This document shows, piece by piece, positions 8,617-17,826 of a DNA stretch of 63,619 nt. The notes beneath the pieces were generated by a model. It saw nothing but the letters and a program-made list of their open reading frames with translations. It had not been told where the DNA came from and made no database searches. The translations under genes and the position numbers were made by a program. This stretch comes from Lutibacter sp. (GTDB lineage Bacteria > Bacteroidota > Bacteroidia > Flavobacteriales > Flavobacteriaceae): positions 1 to 63,619 of the forward strand of contig NZ_WTAR01000015.1 of assembly GCF_013139515.1 (NCBI RefSeq), in the 5' to 3' direction. Position 1 is the stretch's first letter, and each line of letters opens with the position of its first letter.

Positions 8617-10062
8617 TTAGTTAGTAAGAGGAACTCTTAATTTTTTTTGATCTTCTAAATAAATTTTTAATGCTACTAGGGCTGCTATTTTAGCTTCTTC
8701 TTCTAAACCAGCCTGAAGCTTTTCAGGAGTGTAATAATTTTTTACAAAATGAGTATCGAAATTACCTGAAATAAAAGCTTCGTGTTGACAAACAAACTTA
8801 CCAAAAGACAATGTGGTTTTAGCTCCTTCAACCTTATAATTGTCAATAGCTTTTATCATTAATTGAATAGCTTCATTACGTGTTTTTCCGTAGGTGATTA
8901 ATTTTGAAAGCATTGGGTCATAATAAATAGGAATATCCATTCCTTCTTCAAATCCGTCATCAACTCTAATACCTTCACCAACCGGGATTTTATAGGTGCT
9001 TAAATTTCCAACGCTAGGTAAAAAATCATTCATTGGATCTTCAGCATAAACACGTAATTCTAGCGCATGTCCATTTATCTTTAAATCTTCTTGTTTTATT
9101 GAAATTGCTTCGCCTCTTGCAATTTTTATTTGAAGTTCTACTAAGTCTACACCAGAAATTAATTCAGTTACTGGATGTTCAACTTGTAAACGAGTATTCA
9201 TTTCTAGAAAATAGAAATTAAGGTTGCTATCAACTAAAAATTCAACGGTACCAGCTCCCAAATAATCACAAGATTTTGCAACTTTAATGGCTGCTTGTCC
9301 CATTTCTTCTCTTAATTCTGGAGTTAAAATTGATGACGGAGCTTCTTCAACTACTTTTTGATGTCGACGTTGAATACTGCATTCTCTTTCAAAAAAATGC
9401 AATACATTTTCGTGGCTATCTGCTAACACTTGAATTTCAATGTGACGAGGTGAAGTAATGTATTTTTCAACAAAAACAGATCCATCACCAAAGGCTGAAG
9501 TCGCTTCGCTAATTGCTCTAGCCATTTGTTCTTCAGTATCCTTTTCATGTTCAACTATCCGCATTCCTTTTCCGCCGCCACCTGCAGAAGCTTTAATTAA
9601 TATTGGAAACCCAATTTCTCGTGCAATTTCTGAAGCTTCTTTTGGGGCAGTAACTGCTCTGTCAACTCCAGGAACCATTGGGATATTGTAATCTTTAACG
9701 GCATCTTTTGCCGCTAATTTGTTGCCCATCATACGAATAGATTTAGATTTTGGGCCAATAAATATAATATTATTTTTTTCGCATAATTCAGAAAAATTGG
9801 CATTTTCACTTAAAAAACCATAACCAGGATGAATGCCATCTACGTTTAGTTTTTTAGCTTCTTTAATAATTTTATCACCTAAAAGGTACGATTTGTTTGA
9901 AGGGGCTTCACCAATACAAACCGATTCATCAGCAAATCTAACATGTGGCGCATTTCTGTCTGCTTCAGAATAAACAGCAACTGTTTTAATACCCATTTTT
10001 TTTGCAGTTTTCATAACCCTAATGGCTATTTCACCTCTATTTGCTATTAATATTTTTTTCAT
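8617..10062 (-). CDS. Biotin carboxylase subunit of acyl-CoA carboxylase
   Basis: ATP-dependent carboxylation of the biotin carrier. The 481 residues give a complete ATP-grasp enzyme: N-terminal [14 protein letters not shown], the Gly-rich ATP lid GGGGKGMR (161-168), and the [16 protein letters not shown] active-site stretch (285-300). The C-terminal tail (about 450-481) continues slightly past the usual AccC end (~450) but carries no biotinyl domain, which is encoded separately upstream. A fatty-acid AccC cannot be excluded from sequence alone; the operon with a PccB-type subunit favours propionyl-CoA carboxylase. Confidence 0.92.
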   Translation of the reverse strand: MKKILIANRGEIAIRVMKTAKKMGIKTVAVYSEADRNAPHVRFADESVCIGEAPSNKSYLLGDKIIKEAKKLNVDGIHPGYGFLSENANFSELCEKNNIIFIGPKSKSIRMMGNKLAAKDAVKDYNIPMVPGVDRAVTAPKEASEIAREIGFPILIKASAGGGGKGMRIVEHEKDTEEQMARAISEATSAFGDGSVFVEKYITSPRHIEIQVLADSHENVLHFFERECSIQRRHQKVVEEAPSSILTPELREEMGQAAIKVAKSCDYLGAGTVEFLVDSNLNFYFLEMNTRLQVEHPVTELISGVDLVELQIKIARGEAISIKQEDLKINGHALELRVYAEDPMNDFLPSVGNLSTYKIPVGEGIRVDDGFEEGMDIPIYYDPMLSKLITYGKTRNEAIQLMIKAIDNYKVEGAKTTLSFGKFVCQHEAFISGNFDTHFVKNYYTPEKLQAGLEEEAKIAALVALKIYLEDQKKLRVPLTN

Positions 10063-10113
10063 TTTAATGAAGTTTAAAATTTTAAGAATACAGAAATTAG
10101 GTAGAGAAGGGCT

Positions 10114-10599
10114 TTATTCTAATTCAATCATTAGAACTCCTTTTTCAACAGTTTCACCGATTTTGAGATGGATTGATTTAACAATACCTTCTTTTGGAGA
10201 GCTAATTGAATTTTCCATTTTCATAGCTTCTAATATTAGTAATTGATCACCTTCGTTTACTTTTTGCCCAACTTTTACATTTATACTTAAAATAAGGCCG
10301 GGCATAGGAGCTTTAATATCATTTTCTTTTTTGGATGAGCCAACTGAAAAACCTAACTGTTTAATAAGTACATCTAATTCATTCGAAATTTTAATAGTGT
10401 ACCTATTTGAGTTTACATTAACTACATATTCTTTATTTAAGAAATTAGATTCTTCAAGTGTTATGTTAAAAGATTTGTTGTTGTTTATAACATGAAGTTT
10501 TGACTTGGATAAGTTTAATACATCTAACTTTTTAATGTCTGAAGCTTTAAAATCGTAGCTTGAAGAATCATTTACTTTTACTTTAAAATTTTTATCCAT
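10114..10599 (-). CDS. Biotin carboxyl carrier protein of acyl-CoA carboxylase
   Basis: 161 residues. The C-terminal biotinyl/lipoyl domain (about 93-161) begins with IKAPMPGLIL and carries EAMKMEN (124-130), with Lys127 as the biotinylation site. The ~90-residue N-terminal region is beta-rich and has no recognisable motif; it resembles the linker/BT-like region that links carrier and catalytic subunits in propionyl-CoA carboxylases. It is the first gene of the operon, 51 bp before the biotin carboxylase gene, behind a 321-bp divergent intergenic region. Confidence 0.9.
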   Translation of the reverse strand: MDKNFKVKVNDSSSYDFKASDIKKLDVLNLSKSKLHVINNNKSFNITLEESNFLNKEYVVNVNSNRYTIKISNELDVLIKQLGFSVGSSKKENDIKAPMPGLILSINVKVGQKVNEGDQLLILEAMKMENSISSPKEGIVKSIHLKIGETVEKGVLMIELE

Positions 10600-10792
10600 A
10601 GTATTAATATTAAAGATGCTAATTATAATGTAATTGATTATATAAAGATATTCAATTATTTATGAATAAGTGATGCTTTAAGGTCTTTTCTTAACGATAC
10701 TACTATTTAAGTTTAAATATGTAGTTGATATTTGAGGATATTTAAAAATGTAACGTTATTAGTATTTTATTTTATTGAAGTTATTTAATGTG

Positions 10793-10800
10793 CAAAATTA
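10793..10800 (-). promoter_or_regulatory. Possible -7 element of the carboxylase operon
   Basis: Reads TAATTTTG on the minus strand (TAnnTTTG). It would give a leader of about 190 nt, which is long, and no -33 TTG is seen at the right spacing. Confidence 0.3.
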
Positions 10801-10811
10801 ACATGTATAGA

Positions 10812-10829
10812 AAGTTTACTTGTAAACTT
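10812..10829. promoter_or_regulatory. 18-bp inverted repeat, candidate operator
   Basis: AAGTTTAC-TT-GTAAACTT is an exact palindrome with a 2-bp centre. It lies between the two divergent promoters, immediately upstream of the minus-strand -7 element. The size and symmetry suit a dimeric transcription factor. Confidence 0.45.
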
Positions 10830-10860
10830 ATCAATTTAGTATATAAATATGAAAAATGAG

Positions 10861-10894
10861 TTGTATAAAATTACCTTATTCTAAGTTATTTTTG
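10861..10894 (+). promoter_or_regulatory. Promoter of the CBM48 protein gene
   Basis: TTG (10861-10863), 23-nt spacer, TATTTTTG (10887-10894), ending 26 bp before the ATG. Confidence 0.55.
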
Positions 10895-10920
10895 TTGAGT
10901 AAAATTTAAAAAAAAATATT

Positions 10921-11232
10921 ATGAGTTTAAAGAAGCAATTTTTAAAAAGCAAACCAGTTTGTAAAGTTACATTTTTAATGGATAAGGAAACTGTAAATGG
11001 AGCTAGCAAAGTTGAATTGTTAGGTGAATTTAATAATTGGAATACCGCTGAACCAGTTAGTATGAAAAAATTAAAAAATGGATCATTTAAAGCGATCATT
11101 GATTTGCCAACTGAAAATGAATACCAATTCAAATATTTATTAGACGGTGAAAAATGGGTAAATGATGAAAGTGCTGATAAGTATGTTAATAATGGTATTG
11201 ATGCTGAAGAAAACTCAGTACTAGCATTATAA
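10921..11232 (+). CDS. Stand-alone glycogen-binding (CBM48/isoamylase N-terminal) domain protein
   Basis: 103 residues made almost entirely of one early-set beta-sandwich: VELLGEFNNWN (about 38-48), then F-x-A-x-x-DLP and the EYQFKYLLDGEKWVND stretch are the hallmarks of the glycogen-binding module found in isoamylase, branching enzyme and AMPK-beta. There is no catalytic domain and no signal peptide, so it should be cytoplasmic. It may target a partner to glycogen or act as a regulatory subunit. It has its own promoter and a terminator at 11291. Confidence 0.85.
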   Translation: MSLKKQFLKSKPVCKVTFLMDKETVNGASKVELLGEFNNWNTAEPVSMKKLKNGSFKAIIDLPTENEYQFKYLLDGEKWVNDESADKYVNNGIDAEENSVLAL

Positions 11233-11290
11233 TTTTGAAATGTTAAGTTGCAACTTAATTTAAAAGTTGTTGAAACTATTTATATAATAA

Positions 11291-11337
11291 AAAAGAGGAA
11301 TCTAAAGTAGCACGTCTGCTTTTAATTCCTTTTTTTT
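11291..11337. terminator. Shared terminator between CBM48 gene and rpe
   Basis: Long stem: GGAAT/ATTCC continuing through TAAAG-AGCA/TGCTTTTA around a CGTC loop, with an A run before and eight T after. It can serve both converging units. Confidence 0.75.
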
Positions 11338-11354
11338 ATTTAGAATCTAGATAA

Positions 11355-12017
11355 CTATTCTTGTGAAATTAAATTTTTTAAATTACTAATAGTATCAGTT
11401 GGGTTACTACTTTTAAAAACAAAACTACCTGCAACAAAAGCGTTAACACCAGCCTCAGAAAGTTGTTCTATATTTTGATTAGTTACACCACCATCAACTT
11501 CTATAAGCGCATTTGAACCTGTATATTCAATTAAATTTTTTAGTTGTTCAACTTTTTTATAGGTATTTTCAATAAAACTTTGCCCACCAAAACCAGGGTT
11601 GACACTCATTATTAATACCAAATCTAAATCAGTAATAATATCTTCTAAAACTGCAATAGGTGTGTGTGGATTTAATGATACACCAGCTTTCATTCCTTCT
11701 GCTTTTATAGCTTGAATTGTACGGTGTAAATGTGAACATGCTTCATAATGTACCGTTAGAATATCAGCACCTACTTTTTTAAAGTCGCTAATATACCTGT
11801 CAGGATCAACAATCATTAAATGAACATCCATTGTTTTAGTAGCGTGTTTTTTAATAGCATTTATAACAGGCATTCCAAATGATATATTTGGTACAAATAT
11901 ACCATCCATAACGTCAATATGAAACCAATCAGCTTTGCTATCGTTTATCATTTCAATATCACGTTGTAAGTTGCCAAAATCGGCAGCTAAAATTGAAGGA
12001 GCAATAAATTTATTCAT
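11355..12017 (-). CDS. rpe: Ribulose-phosphate 3-epimerase
   Basis: Interconverts ribulose 5-phosphate and xylulose 5-phosphate in the pentose phosphate pathway. A 220-residue TIM barrel with APSILAADFGNL at the N-terminus, HIDVMDG (33-39, metal and catalytic residues), MSVNPGFGGQSF and EVDGGV (phosphate and catalytic sites). Single gene with its own -7 element at 12038 and a shared terminator downstream. Confidence 0.97.
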   Translation of the reverse strand: MNKFIAPSILAADFGNLQRDIEMINDSKADWFHIDVMDGIFVPNISFGMPVINAIKKHATKTMDVHLMIVDPDRYISDFKKVGADILTVHYEACSHLHRTIQAIKAEGMKAGVSLNPHTPIAVLEDIITDLDLVLIMSVNPGFGGQSFIENTYKKVEQLKNLIEYTGSNALIEVDGGVTNQNIEQLSEAGVNAFVAGSFVFKSSNPTDTISNLKNLISQE

Positions 12018-12037
12018 TTTATAAGTTGTTGTTTTTA

Positions 12038-12045
12038 CAAAAGTA
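12038..12045 (-). promoter_or_regulatory. Putative -7 element of rpe
   Basis: Reads TACTTTTG on the minus strand, 20 bp before the start codon and just after the sigma-factor terminator. Confidence 0.45.
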
Positions 12046-12058
12046 TTACTTAAAAAAG

Positions 12059-12086
12059 AAAAACGCTCGATATTTCGAGCGTTTTT
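12059..12086 (-). terminator. Terminator of the primary sigma factor gene
   Basis: Perfect stem CGCTCGA/TCGAGCG with TATT loop, flanked by A and T runs, directly downstream of the sigma gene. Confidence 0.85.
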
Positions 12087-12096
12087 CTTTTGATTA

Positions 12097-12960
12097 TTAT
12101 CCTAAGTATGTTTTTAAGATTTTACTTCTTGAAGTATGTTTTAATCTTCTAATTGCTTTTTCTTTAATTTGACGAACACGTTCGCGTGTTAAATCAAACG
12201 TTTCTCCAATTTCTTCTAAAGTCATTGGGTGTGCATCACCTAAACCAAAGTATAATTGAACCACATCAGCTTCTCTAGGCGTTAATGTTTCAAGAGCGCG
12301 TTCTATCTCAACTTTTAATGATTCGTGTAATAATGCTCTATCTGGATTTGGAGAGTCACCGGTGTTTAATACATCGTATAAATTTGAATCTTCACCTTCA
12401 ATTAAAGGAGCATCCATAGATACGTGACGACCAGAATTTTTCATTGATTCTTTCACGTCATTAATAGTCATATCTAATTTTTTTGCAATTTCTTCAGCAG
12501 AAGGAGGTCTCTCGTTTTCCTGTTCTAAAAATGCATACATTTTATTTATTTTATTGATAGAACCAATTTTATTTAGCGGTAAACGTACAATACGAGATTG
12601 TTCAGCTAACGCTTGTAATATTGATTGACGAATCCACCAAACAGCATAAGAAATAAATTTAAATCCACGAGTTTCATCAAAACGTTTTGCGGCTTTTATT
12701 AATCCTAAATTACCTTCATTAATTAAATCGGGTAAGGTTAAACCTTGATTTTGGTATTGTTTAGCTACTGATACAACAAAACGTAAGTTTGCTTTTGTTA
12801 ATCTTTCTAAAGCTGCTTGATCTCCGGCTCTAATTCGTTGTGCTAATTCTACCTCCATTTCAGCAGTAATTAAATCAACTTTACCAATTTCTTGTAAATA
12901 TTTATCTAATGATGCTGTTTCTCTGTTAGTAACCTGTTTAGTAATTTTAAGTTGTCTCAT
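12097..12960 (-). CDS. rpoD: Primary (housekeeping) RNA polymerase sigma factor, Bacteroidota short form
   Basis: 287 residues. There is no region 1.1 and almost no non-conserved region. Region 1.2 ([10 protein letters not shown]) is near residue 17; region 2 contains [22 protein letters not shown] and [16 protein letters not shown] (core binding and -10 recognition); region 3 follows around [10 protein letters not shown]; region 4 ends in the [18 protein letters not shown] helix-turn-helix. This is the typical sigma factor of Bacteroidota, which reads TTG/TAnnTTTG promoters rather than the E. coli -35/-10; many such sites occur in this window. It is a single gene with a strong terminator. 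Confidence 0.95.
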   Translation of the reverse strand: MRQLKITKQVTNRETASLDKYLQEIGKVDLITAEMEVELAQRIRAGDQAALERLTKANLRFVVSVAKQYQNQGLTLPDLINEGNLGLIKAAKRFDETRGFKFISYAVWWIRQSILQALAEQSRIVRLPLNKIGSINKINKMYAFLEQENERPPSAEEIAKKLDMTINDVKESMKNSGRHVSMDAPLIEGEDSNLYDVLNTGDSPNPDRALLHESLKVEIERALETLTPREADVVQLYFGLGDAHPMTLEEIGETFDLTRERVRQIKEKAIRRLKHTSRSKILKTYLG

Positions 12961-13083
12961 TTAAGTAGCTAAGATATTTTTGTTAGTATATGGTGTACAT
13001 TATATTATACGTAGTAATTTGAATAATGTTACAAAAACAATGATAAATTATTAATTTACTTTTTGTTTTTTGAAATTTTGCAT

Positions 13084-13112
13084 AAAAAAAGCTTCTCAAT
13101 TTGAGAAGCTTT
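13084..13112 (-). terminator. Terminator of pnp
   Basis: Perfect stem GCTTCTCAA/TTGAGAAGC with seven A upstream on the plus strand, which become the U run of the pnp transcript. Confidence 0.85.
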
Positions 13113-13131
13113 AAATTATTTTAACAGAAAT

Positions 13132-15336
13132 TTACTTTCTATCTTGTCTAGGTTTTCTGTCTCTATCACCACCACGACTATCTCTATTATTTTCACGAGG
13201 AGGTCTTTCTTTAAAACCTTCAGGTTTTGGTAAAATAGCTTTACGTGATACTTTTTCTTTTCTAGTTCTTGGGTCTCTTCCAAAATATTTAACATCAAAA
13301 ACATCACCCATATTAACGATGTCTGTTACGTTGTCTGTACGTTCCCAAGCTAATTCAGAAATGTGTAATAAAACTTCATTACCAGGAGCGTCTGTATATT
13401 CTACAACAGCACCAAAGTCTAGCATTTTTATCACTTTTACTTCATAAACACTTCCAACTGCTGGTTTAAATAATAATGAATCAATTTTAGCTAATACAGC
13501 ATCAATACCTTCTTTTCCAACACCTAATATTTCTACAATACCTTCTTCAGTTACTGGATCTTCATTAATTACAATAGTAGTTCCAGTTTCTTTTTGCATC
13601 TCTTGAATTACTTTTCCACCTGGTCCAATTAAAGCACCAATAAATTCGTTAGGCACTCTACGCGTAACCATTGTAGGCGCATGCTCTTTAACACTTTCAG
13701 CAGGAGCATCAATTGTTTCAGTAATTTTACCTAAGATATGTAAACGACCTGCACGAGCTTGTTTTAGAGCATCCACTAAAATGTCATAAGGCAATCCTTT
13801 AATTTTAATATCCATTTGGCAAGCAGTAATTCCCTCAGAAGTACCAGTAACTTTAAAATCCATATCTCCTAAATGATCTTCATCACCTAAAATATCAGAC
13901 AAAACAGCATAACGATCACCATCTGAAATTAATCCCATTGCAATACCAGAAACTGGTCTTGTCAATTTAACTCCAGCATCCATTAAAGCCATTGTACCAG
14001 CACAAACAGTTGCCATTGAAGATGAACCGTTACTTTCCAACACTTCACTTACAACACGTACGGTATAAGGACAATCATTAGGAATCATTCCTTTTAATGC
14101 ACGTTGCGCTAAATTACCATGTCCAACTTCACGACGAGACGTTCCTCTTAAAGGGCGTGCTTCTCCTGTACAAAAAGGAGGGAAGTTGTAATGTAAATAA
14201 AAGTTTTCTTCACCTTCAAAAGATGGCATATCAATTTTATTAGCGTCTCTAGATGTTCCTAAAGTAACCGTTGCCAAAGCTTGAGTTTCACCACGTGTAA
14301 AAATAGAAGAACCATGTGTTGATGGTAAGTAATCTGTTTCACACCAAATTGGTCTAATTTCATCAGTTTTTCTACCATCTAATCGTAAACCTTCACTTAA
14401 TGTTAATTCACGAACAGCTTCTTTTTCTGCTTTCCTGTAATAACCTCCAACAAGATGACCAAATTCTTCTGTTTCTTCTTCAGTAAATGAAGCTTTAACT
14501 TCTTCTTTTACTTCAGCAAATGCAGCACTACGTTCCGCTTTAGAAGTTCCCTTCTTAGCAATAGCGTAACATTTGTCATACGCTAAATCGTGTACTCTTT
14601 TTTCTAAATCTTCGTTTACTTCAGCAGCTTTGTATTCTCTAATTTCTTTTTTACCAAAAGCTTCTGCTAAACGTAATTGAGCAGCAATTTGCACTTTAAT
14701 AGCTTCGTGAGCAAATTTGATAGCATCAGCCATCTCATCCTCAGAAACTTCATCCATTTCACCTTCAACCATCATTACTGAATCTGCTGAAGCACCAATC
14801 ATCATCTCAAGATCAGAGTCTGCTAATTGAGCACGTGTTGGGTTAATAACAAATTCACCATTAACACGACCAACTCTAACTTCAGAGATAGCGCATTCAA
14901 ATGGGAAATCTGATAATTGAATAGCAGCAGATGCAGCTAAACCAGCCATAGCTTCAGGCATAACATCATCATCATGAGACATTAACTGAATCATAACTTG
15001 AGTTTCTGCTTGATAATCTTTTGGAAATAACGGACGTAAAACACGGTCTACTAAACGCATTGTTAATACTTCACCATCACTTGGTCTTGCTTCTCTCTTG
15101 AAAAAACCACCTGGGTAACGACCTGCAGCAGCAAATTTTTCTCTGTAATCTACTGTTAATGGTAGAAAACCAAGGTCTTTTTGTTCGTAATTGGAAACAA
15201 CTGTACATAATAACATACAATTTCCTGATTGAATTACAACAGAACCATGTGCTTGTTTTGCTAATTTTCCTGTTTCTAGAGAGATTGTTCTTCCATCTCC
15301 TAAATCAATAATTTCTTTAAATACCTTTGGTATCAT
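13132..15336 (-). CDS. pnp: Polynucleotide phosphorylase
   Basis: Processive 3'-5' phosphorolytic exoribonuclease that acts in mRNA decay. The 734 residues have the standard order: RNase PH domain 1 (about 15-145), the helical insert, RNase PH domain 2 (about 310-540, starting [15 protein letters not shown]), a KH domain with the GPGG loop (about 560-620), an S1 domain (about 625-695), and a short basic Arg/Asp/Gly-rich tail ([16 protein letters not shown]). The tail is typical of flavobacterial PNPase and may add RNA affinity. The rpsO-pnp order is conserved, but here a terminator lies between them. Confidence 0.97.
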   Translation of the reverse strand: MIPKVFKEIIDLGDGRTISLETGKLAKQAHGSVVIQSGNCMLLCTVVSNYEQKDLGFLPLTVDYREKFAAAGRYPGGFFKREARPSDGEVLTMRLVDRVLRPLFPKDYQAETQVMIQLMSHDDDVMPEAMAGLAASAAIQLSDFPFECAISEVRVGRVNGEFVINPTRAQLADSDLEMMIGASADSVMMVEGEMDEVSEDEMADAIKFAHEAIKVQIAAQLRLAEAFGKKEIREYKAAEVNEDLEKRVHDLAYDKCYAIAKKGTSKAERSAAFAEVKEEVKASFTEEETEEFGHLVGGYYRKAEKEAVRELTLSEGLRLDGRKTDEIRPIWCETDYLPSTHGSSIFTRGETQALATVTLGTSRDANKIDMPSFEGEENFYLHYNFPPFCTGEARPLRGTSRREVGHGNLAQRALKGMIPNDCPYTVRVVSEVLESNGSSSMATVCAGTMALMDAGVKLTRPVSGIAMGLISDGDRYAVLSDILGDEDHLGDMDFKVTGTSEGITACQMDIKIKGLPYDILVDALKQARAGRLHILGKITETIDAPAESVKEHAPTMVTRRVPNEFIGALIGPGGKVIQEMQKETGTTIVINEDPVTEEGIVEILGVGKEGIDAVLAKIDSLLFKPAVGSVYEVKVIKMLDFGAVVEYTDAPGNEVLLHISELAWERTDNVTDIVNMGDVFDVKYFGRDPRTRKEKVSRKAILPKPEGFKERPPRENNRDSRGGDRDRKPRQDRK

Positions 15337-15437
15337 AAATAATGTTTTAATTTTAATTAAACAATTGGTTTTAGTTGTTGTGTTGTGTTTACCAATGAAA
15401 AGTTTAATATATGCTTTCTTTAATGTGTGTTTAGTTT

Positions 15438-15472
15438 AAAAAAAAAGAGGCAAAATTTGCCTCTTTTTTTTT
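15438..15472 (-). terminator. Terminator of rpsO
   Basis: Stem AAAAAAGAGGCAAA/TTTGCCTCTTTTTT, five bases downstream of the rpsO stop, with A and T runs on both sides so that it can act in both directions. Confidence 0.85.
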
Positions 15473-15476
15473 GAAA

Positions 15477-15746
15477 TTATTTTCTTAAACCTAATTCTTT
15501 AATTATCTCACGATATCTTACAATATCTGTTTTAATTAAATAATCAAGTAAATTTCTTCTTTTACCTACCAGTCTAACTAATGAACGTTCCGTATTATAA
15601 TCTTTACGATTATTTTTTAAGTGTTCAGTTAAATGGTTAATTCTGAAAGTAAATAGTGCAATTTGTCCTTCTGAAGAACCAGTGTTTGTTGCAGTTTCAC
15701 CGTGTTTAGCGAAAATTTCTGCTTTTTTTTCTTTTGTTAAGTACAT
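15477..15746 (-). CDS. rpsO: 30S ribosomal protein S15
   Basis: Primary 16S rRNA-binding protein of the small-subunit platform. 89 residues, the usual length, with EGQIALFTFRINHLTEHL and SLVRLVGKRRNLLDYL, the conserved helices that bind the rRNA three-way junction. It is a single-gene unit with a good promoter at 15810-15839, an unusual palindromic 5' leader (15784-15801) and a strong terminator. S15 is autoregulated through its leader in several bacteria; the palindrome is a candidate for such a site. Confidence 0.98.
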   Translation of the reverse strand: MYLTKEKKAEIFAKHGETATNTGSSEGQIALFTFRINHLTEHLKNNRKDYNTERSLVRLVGKRRNLLDYLIKTDIVRYREIIKELGLRK

Positions 15747-15783
15747 GCTAACATTAATTTTTATTAATAATTTTTATGTATGA

Positions 15784-15801
15784 TTACTGTATATACAGTA
15801 A
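15784..15801 (-). promoter_or_regulatory. 18-bp perfect palindrome at the rpsO transcript start
   Basis: TTACTGTATATACAGTAA is fully symmetric. It lies just downstream of the predicted transcription start (about 15803 on the minus strand), so the mRNA would begin with a 7-bp hairpin closing an AUAU loop. Confidence 0.6.
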
Positions 15802-15809
15802 ACAGGCCG

Positions 15810-15839
15810 CAAATATACTATTATTATTTTGATTTACAA
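15810..15839 (-). promoter_or_regulatory. rpsO promoter
   Basis: On the minus strand: TTG (15837-15839), 19-nt spacer, TATATTTG (15810-15817). Confidence 0.7.
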
Positions 15840-15954
15840 TCAACTACATGCACATCTCAATTATTTTTCAAATTCAATTAAACCTTTTAAAATAATTCAT
15901 GTCTTAGAAGCATTAAAAGTTAATTATTTGTTAAACCCTTAAAAATTTAATCTT

Positions 15955-16812
15955 ATGAAAATTTCAAATTTAAAATTATTGGCAGTCCTTTTTGTTAGCG
16001 CTACCTTATTAATTAGTTGTAATAATAATGATGATGAAGCCGTAAATGTATCAGAACAAATTTCAATCGATGAAGCAATTGCTGTAGCTGAAGCTGATGA
16101 TGTGTCTGATGAAGTAGATAACCTTTTAGATGATTTCTTTGTTGCTACTGAAGGTTTATCTAAAAGTACTGAAACTGAAAGTAAAGTTTATGATTTTTTA
16201 CCTTGCTTAACAAAAACTATTGTTTTAACCGAAACAACCAAAACAGTAACTTTAGATTTTGGTGAAGGCTGTGAATTACCAAGTGGAAATGTGTTGAGTG
16301 GGAAAATTATTATGAGCCATGCGATTGATACCGATGTGCATTCTTTAACAATTACGCATACCTATGAAAACTTTTATTTTAATGAAATAAATATTGAAGG
16401 CGGAAATAGTATTGTTAGAGTAAGAGAAAATGAAAACGGAAATCCAAAATCAACAATTACATTTAATACAACACTAACTTGGCCTGATGGTGTTTTTGCG
16501 TCAAGAGAAGGAGCTAAAGCTAGAGAATGGATTGAAGGTTATGATACAAGAACATTTGGAGATAATGTGTTTTTAATTACTGGAAATTGGTCAGCAACAT
16601 TTAAAGATGGTACTGTAGTGTCTGCAAATGCATTAGAACCTTTAAGAAGAGAAATGGCTTGTAGATTTATTGTAAGCGGAGTTTTAGAATTAGAAAAAGG
16701 AGATAGAGTAGGCACATTAGATTTTGGTGATGGTAGTTGCGATAATATTGCAATTTTAACAAACCAAGATGGTGAAGAGTTTGAAGTTACATTAAGAGGG
16801 AGAATGTTCTAA
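15955..16812 (+). CDS. Conserved flavobacterial lipoprotein with duplicated C...LDFGxGxC motif
   Basis: 285 residues with a lipoprotein signal peptide (LLISC, Cys22) and an acidic linker to about residue 75. The mature domain holds two copies of a Cys-bounded element: C84 to C106 ending LDFGEGC, and C236 to C262 ending LDFGDGSC. This suggests an internal duplication with two possible disulfides in an all-beta protein. I do not recognise a characterised family; similar lipoproteins occur widely in Flavobacteriaceae. It stands alone between rpsO (divergent) and accD (convergent). Confidence 0.75.
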   Translation: MKISNLKLLAVLFVSATLLISCNNNDDEAVNVSEQISIDEAIAVAEADDVSDEVDNLLDDFFVATEGLSKSTETESKVYDFLPCLTKTIVLTETTKTVTLDFGEGCELPSGNVLSGKIIMSHAIDTDVHSLTITHTYENFYFNEINIEGGNSIVRVRENENGNPKSTITFNTTLTWPDGVFASREGAKAREWIEGYDTRTFGDNVFLITGNWSATFKDGTVVSANALEPLRREMACRFIVSGVLELEKGDRVGTLDFGDGSCDNIAILTNQDGEEFEVTLRGRMF

Positions 16813-16833
16813 ATATTTATAAAATAAATTGAT

Positions 16834-16863
16834 AAAAAAAGCGAGCTTAGCTCGCTTTTTTTA
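16834..16863. terminator. Bidirectional terminator between lipoprotein gene and accD
   Basis: Perfect stem AGCGAGC/GCTCGCT with TTA loop, seven A before and seven T after; it touches the accD stop codon. Confidence 0.85.
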
Positions 16864-17721
16864 TTTTCTAATTGGTAAATTTTGAATTAAATCAATATAT
16901 AAATTTACTTGATTTTTTAAATTTTTACGTTCAATAATTTTATCTAAAAATCCATGTTCTAGTACAAATTCAGAGCGTTGAAATCCAGGAGGTAATTCTT
17001 TACCTGTAGTGTCTTTTACAACTCTTGGCCCAGCAAATGCAACTAAAGCATTAGGCTCAGCAATATTAATATCACCTAACATAGCATAAGAAGCAGTTGT
17101 TCCACCAGTTGTTGGATCTGTACATAAAGAAATATAAGGAATATTTACCTCGGCAAGTTGTGCTAATTTAGCCGATGTTTTTACTAATTGCATTAAAGAT
17201 ATTGCAGCTTCCATCATTCTGGCTCCACCAGATTTTGAAATCATTAAAAAAGGAATTTTATTTTTTATTGAATAATCAATAGCGCGTGCAATTTTTTCTC
17301 CAACTACACTTCCCATTGAACCACCAATAAAGCTAAAATCCATTGCGGCAATAACTAAATCCTTTCCAAATGATTTACCAACAGCTGTTCTAACAGCATC
17401 TTTTAAGTTGGTTTTTTCATAAGCTTGCTTAAGTCTATCAGTATATTTTTTGCTATCAGAAAATTTTAATGGATCTTTAGATACCATATTTTCATCAAAT
17501 TCTTCAAACTTATTTTCGTCAAAAAGAATTTCAAAATATTCAGCACTACCTATTCTAACATGATAACCATCTTCAGGGCTTACATAGTAGTTTTGTTTTA
17601 GTTCTTCAGTATCTATAACTTTACCACTAGGAGTTTTATACCATAAACCTTTTGGTACATCTTTTTTCTCTTCAGTGGGTGTTTGTATACCTTTATCTTT
17701 TCTTTTAAACCAAGATGACAT
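16861..17721 (-). CDS. accD: Acetyl-CoA carboxylase carboxyltransferase beta subunit lacking the zinc-ribbon cysteines
   Basis: Half of the carboxyltransferase that makes malonyl-CoA for fatty acid synthesis. 286 residues; the catalytic crotonase domain (about 85-286) is intact, with [27 protein letters not shown] and AFAGPRVV. The N-terminal domain keeps the outline of the AccD zinc ribbon (LWYKTPSGK ... [12 protein letters not shown]), but all four metal Cys are replaced, at residues T30, G33, S48 and D51. The same substitution appears usual in flavobacteria from memory. accA is not in this window. Single gene with a terminator. Confidence 0.93.
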   Translation of the reverse strand: MSSWFKRKDKGIQTPTEEKKDVPKGLWYKTPSGKVIDTEELKQNYYVSPEDGYHVRIGSAEYFEILFDENKFEEFDENMVSKDPLKFSDSKKYTDRLKQAYEKTNLKDAVRTAVGKSFGKDLVIAAMDFSFIGGSMGSVVGEKIARAIDYSIKNKIPFLMISKSGGARMMEAAISLMQLVKTSAKLAQLAEVNIPYISLCTDPTTGGTTASYAMLGDINIAEPNALVAFAGPRVVKDTTGKELPPGFQRSEFVLEHGFLDKIIERKNLKNQVNLYIDLIQNLPIRK

Positions 17722-17761
17722 ACTTATTTTATTTTAGTTGAAAATAGAGGTGCAAATTACT

Positions 17762-17803
17762 AAAAAAAATAAAGAGAACACCTAAAAAAATGTTCTCTTT
17801 ATT
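17762..17803 (-). terminator. Terminator of fbaA
   Basis: Stem AATAAAGAGAACA/TGTTCTCTTTATT with an A run upstream on the plus strand, which is the U run for fbaA. Confidence 0.8.
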
Positions 17804-17826
17804 AATTTAACTTTTTATTGTGTTGA

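Larger units (their letters stand above)
10600..10920. other. Divergent intergenic region between carboxylase operon and CBM48 gene
   Basis: 321 bp, very AT-rich. It holds a putative minus-strand -7 element (10793-10800), an 18-bp inverted repeat (10812-10829) and the promoter of the CBM48 gene (10861-10894). Nothing recognisable is seen in 10600-10790. Confidence 0.6.

Noticed and set aside
10789..10860. 23-codon open frame (MCKINMYRKF...) in the carboxylase/CBM48 spacer
   Set aside because: Too short, no ribosome binding site pattern, overlaps the operator-like palindrome; no support for translation.
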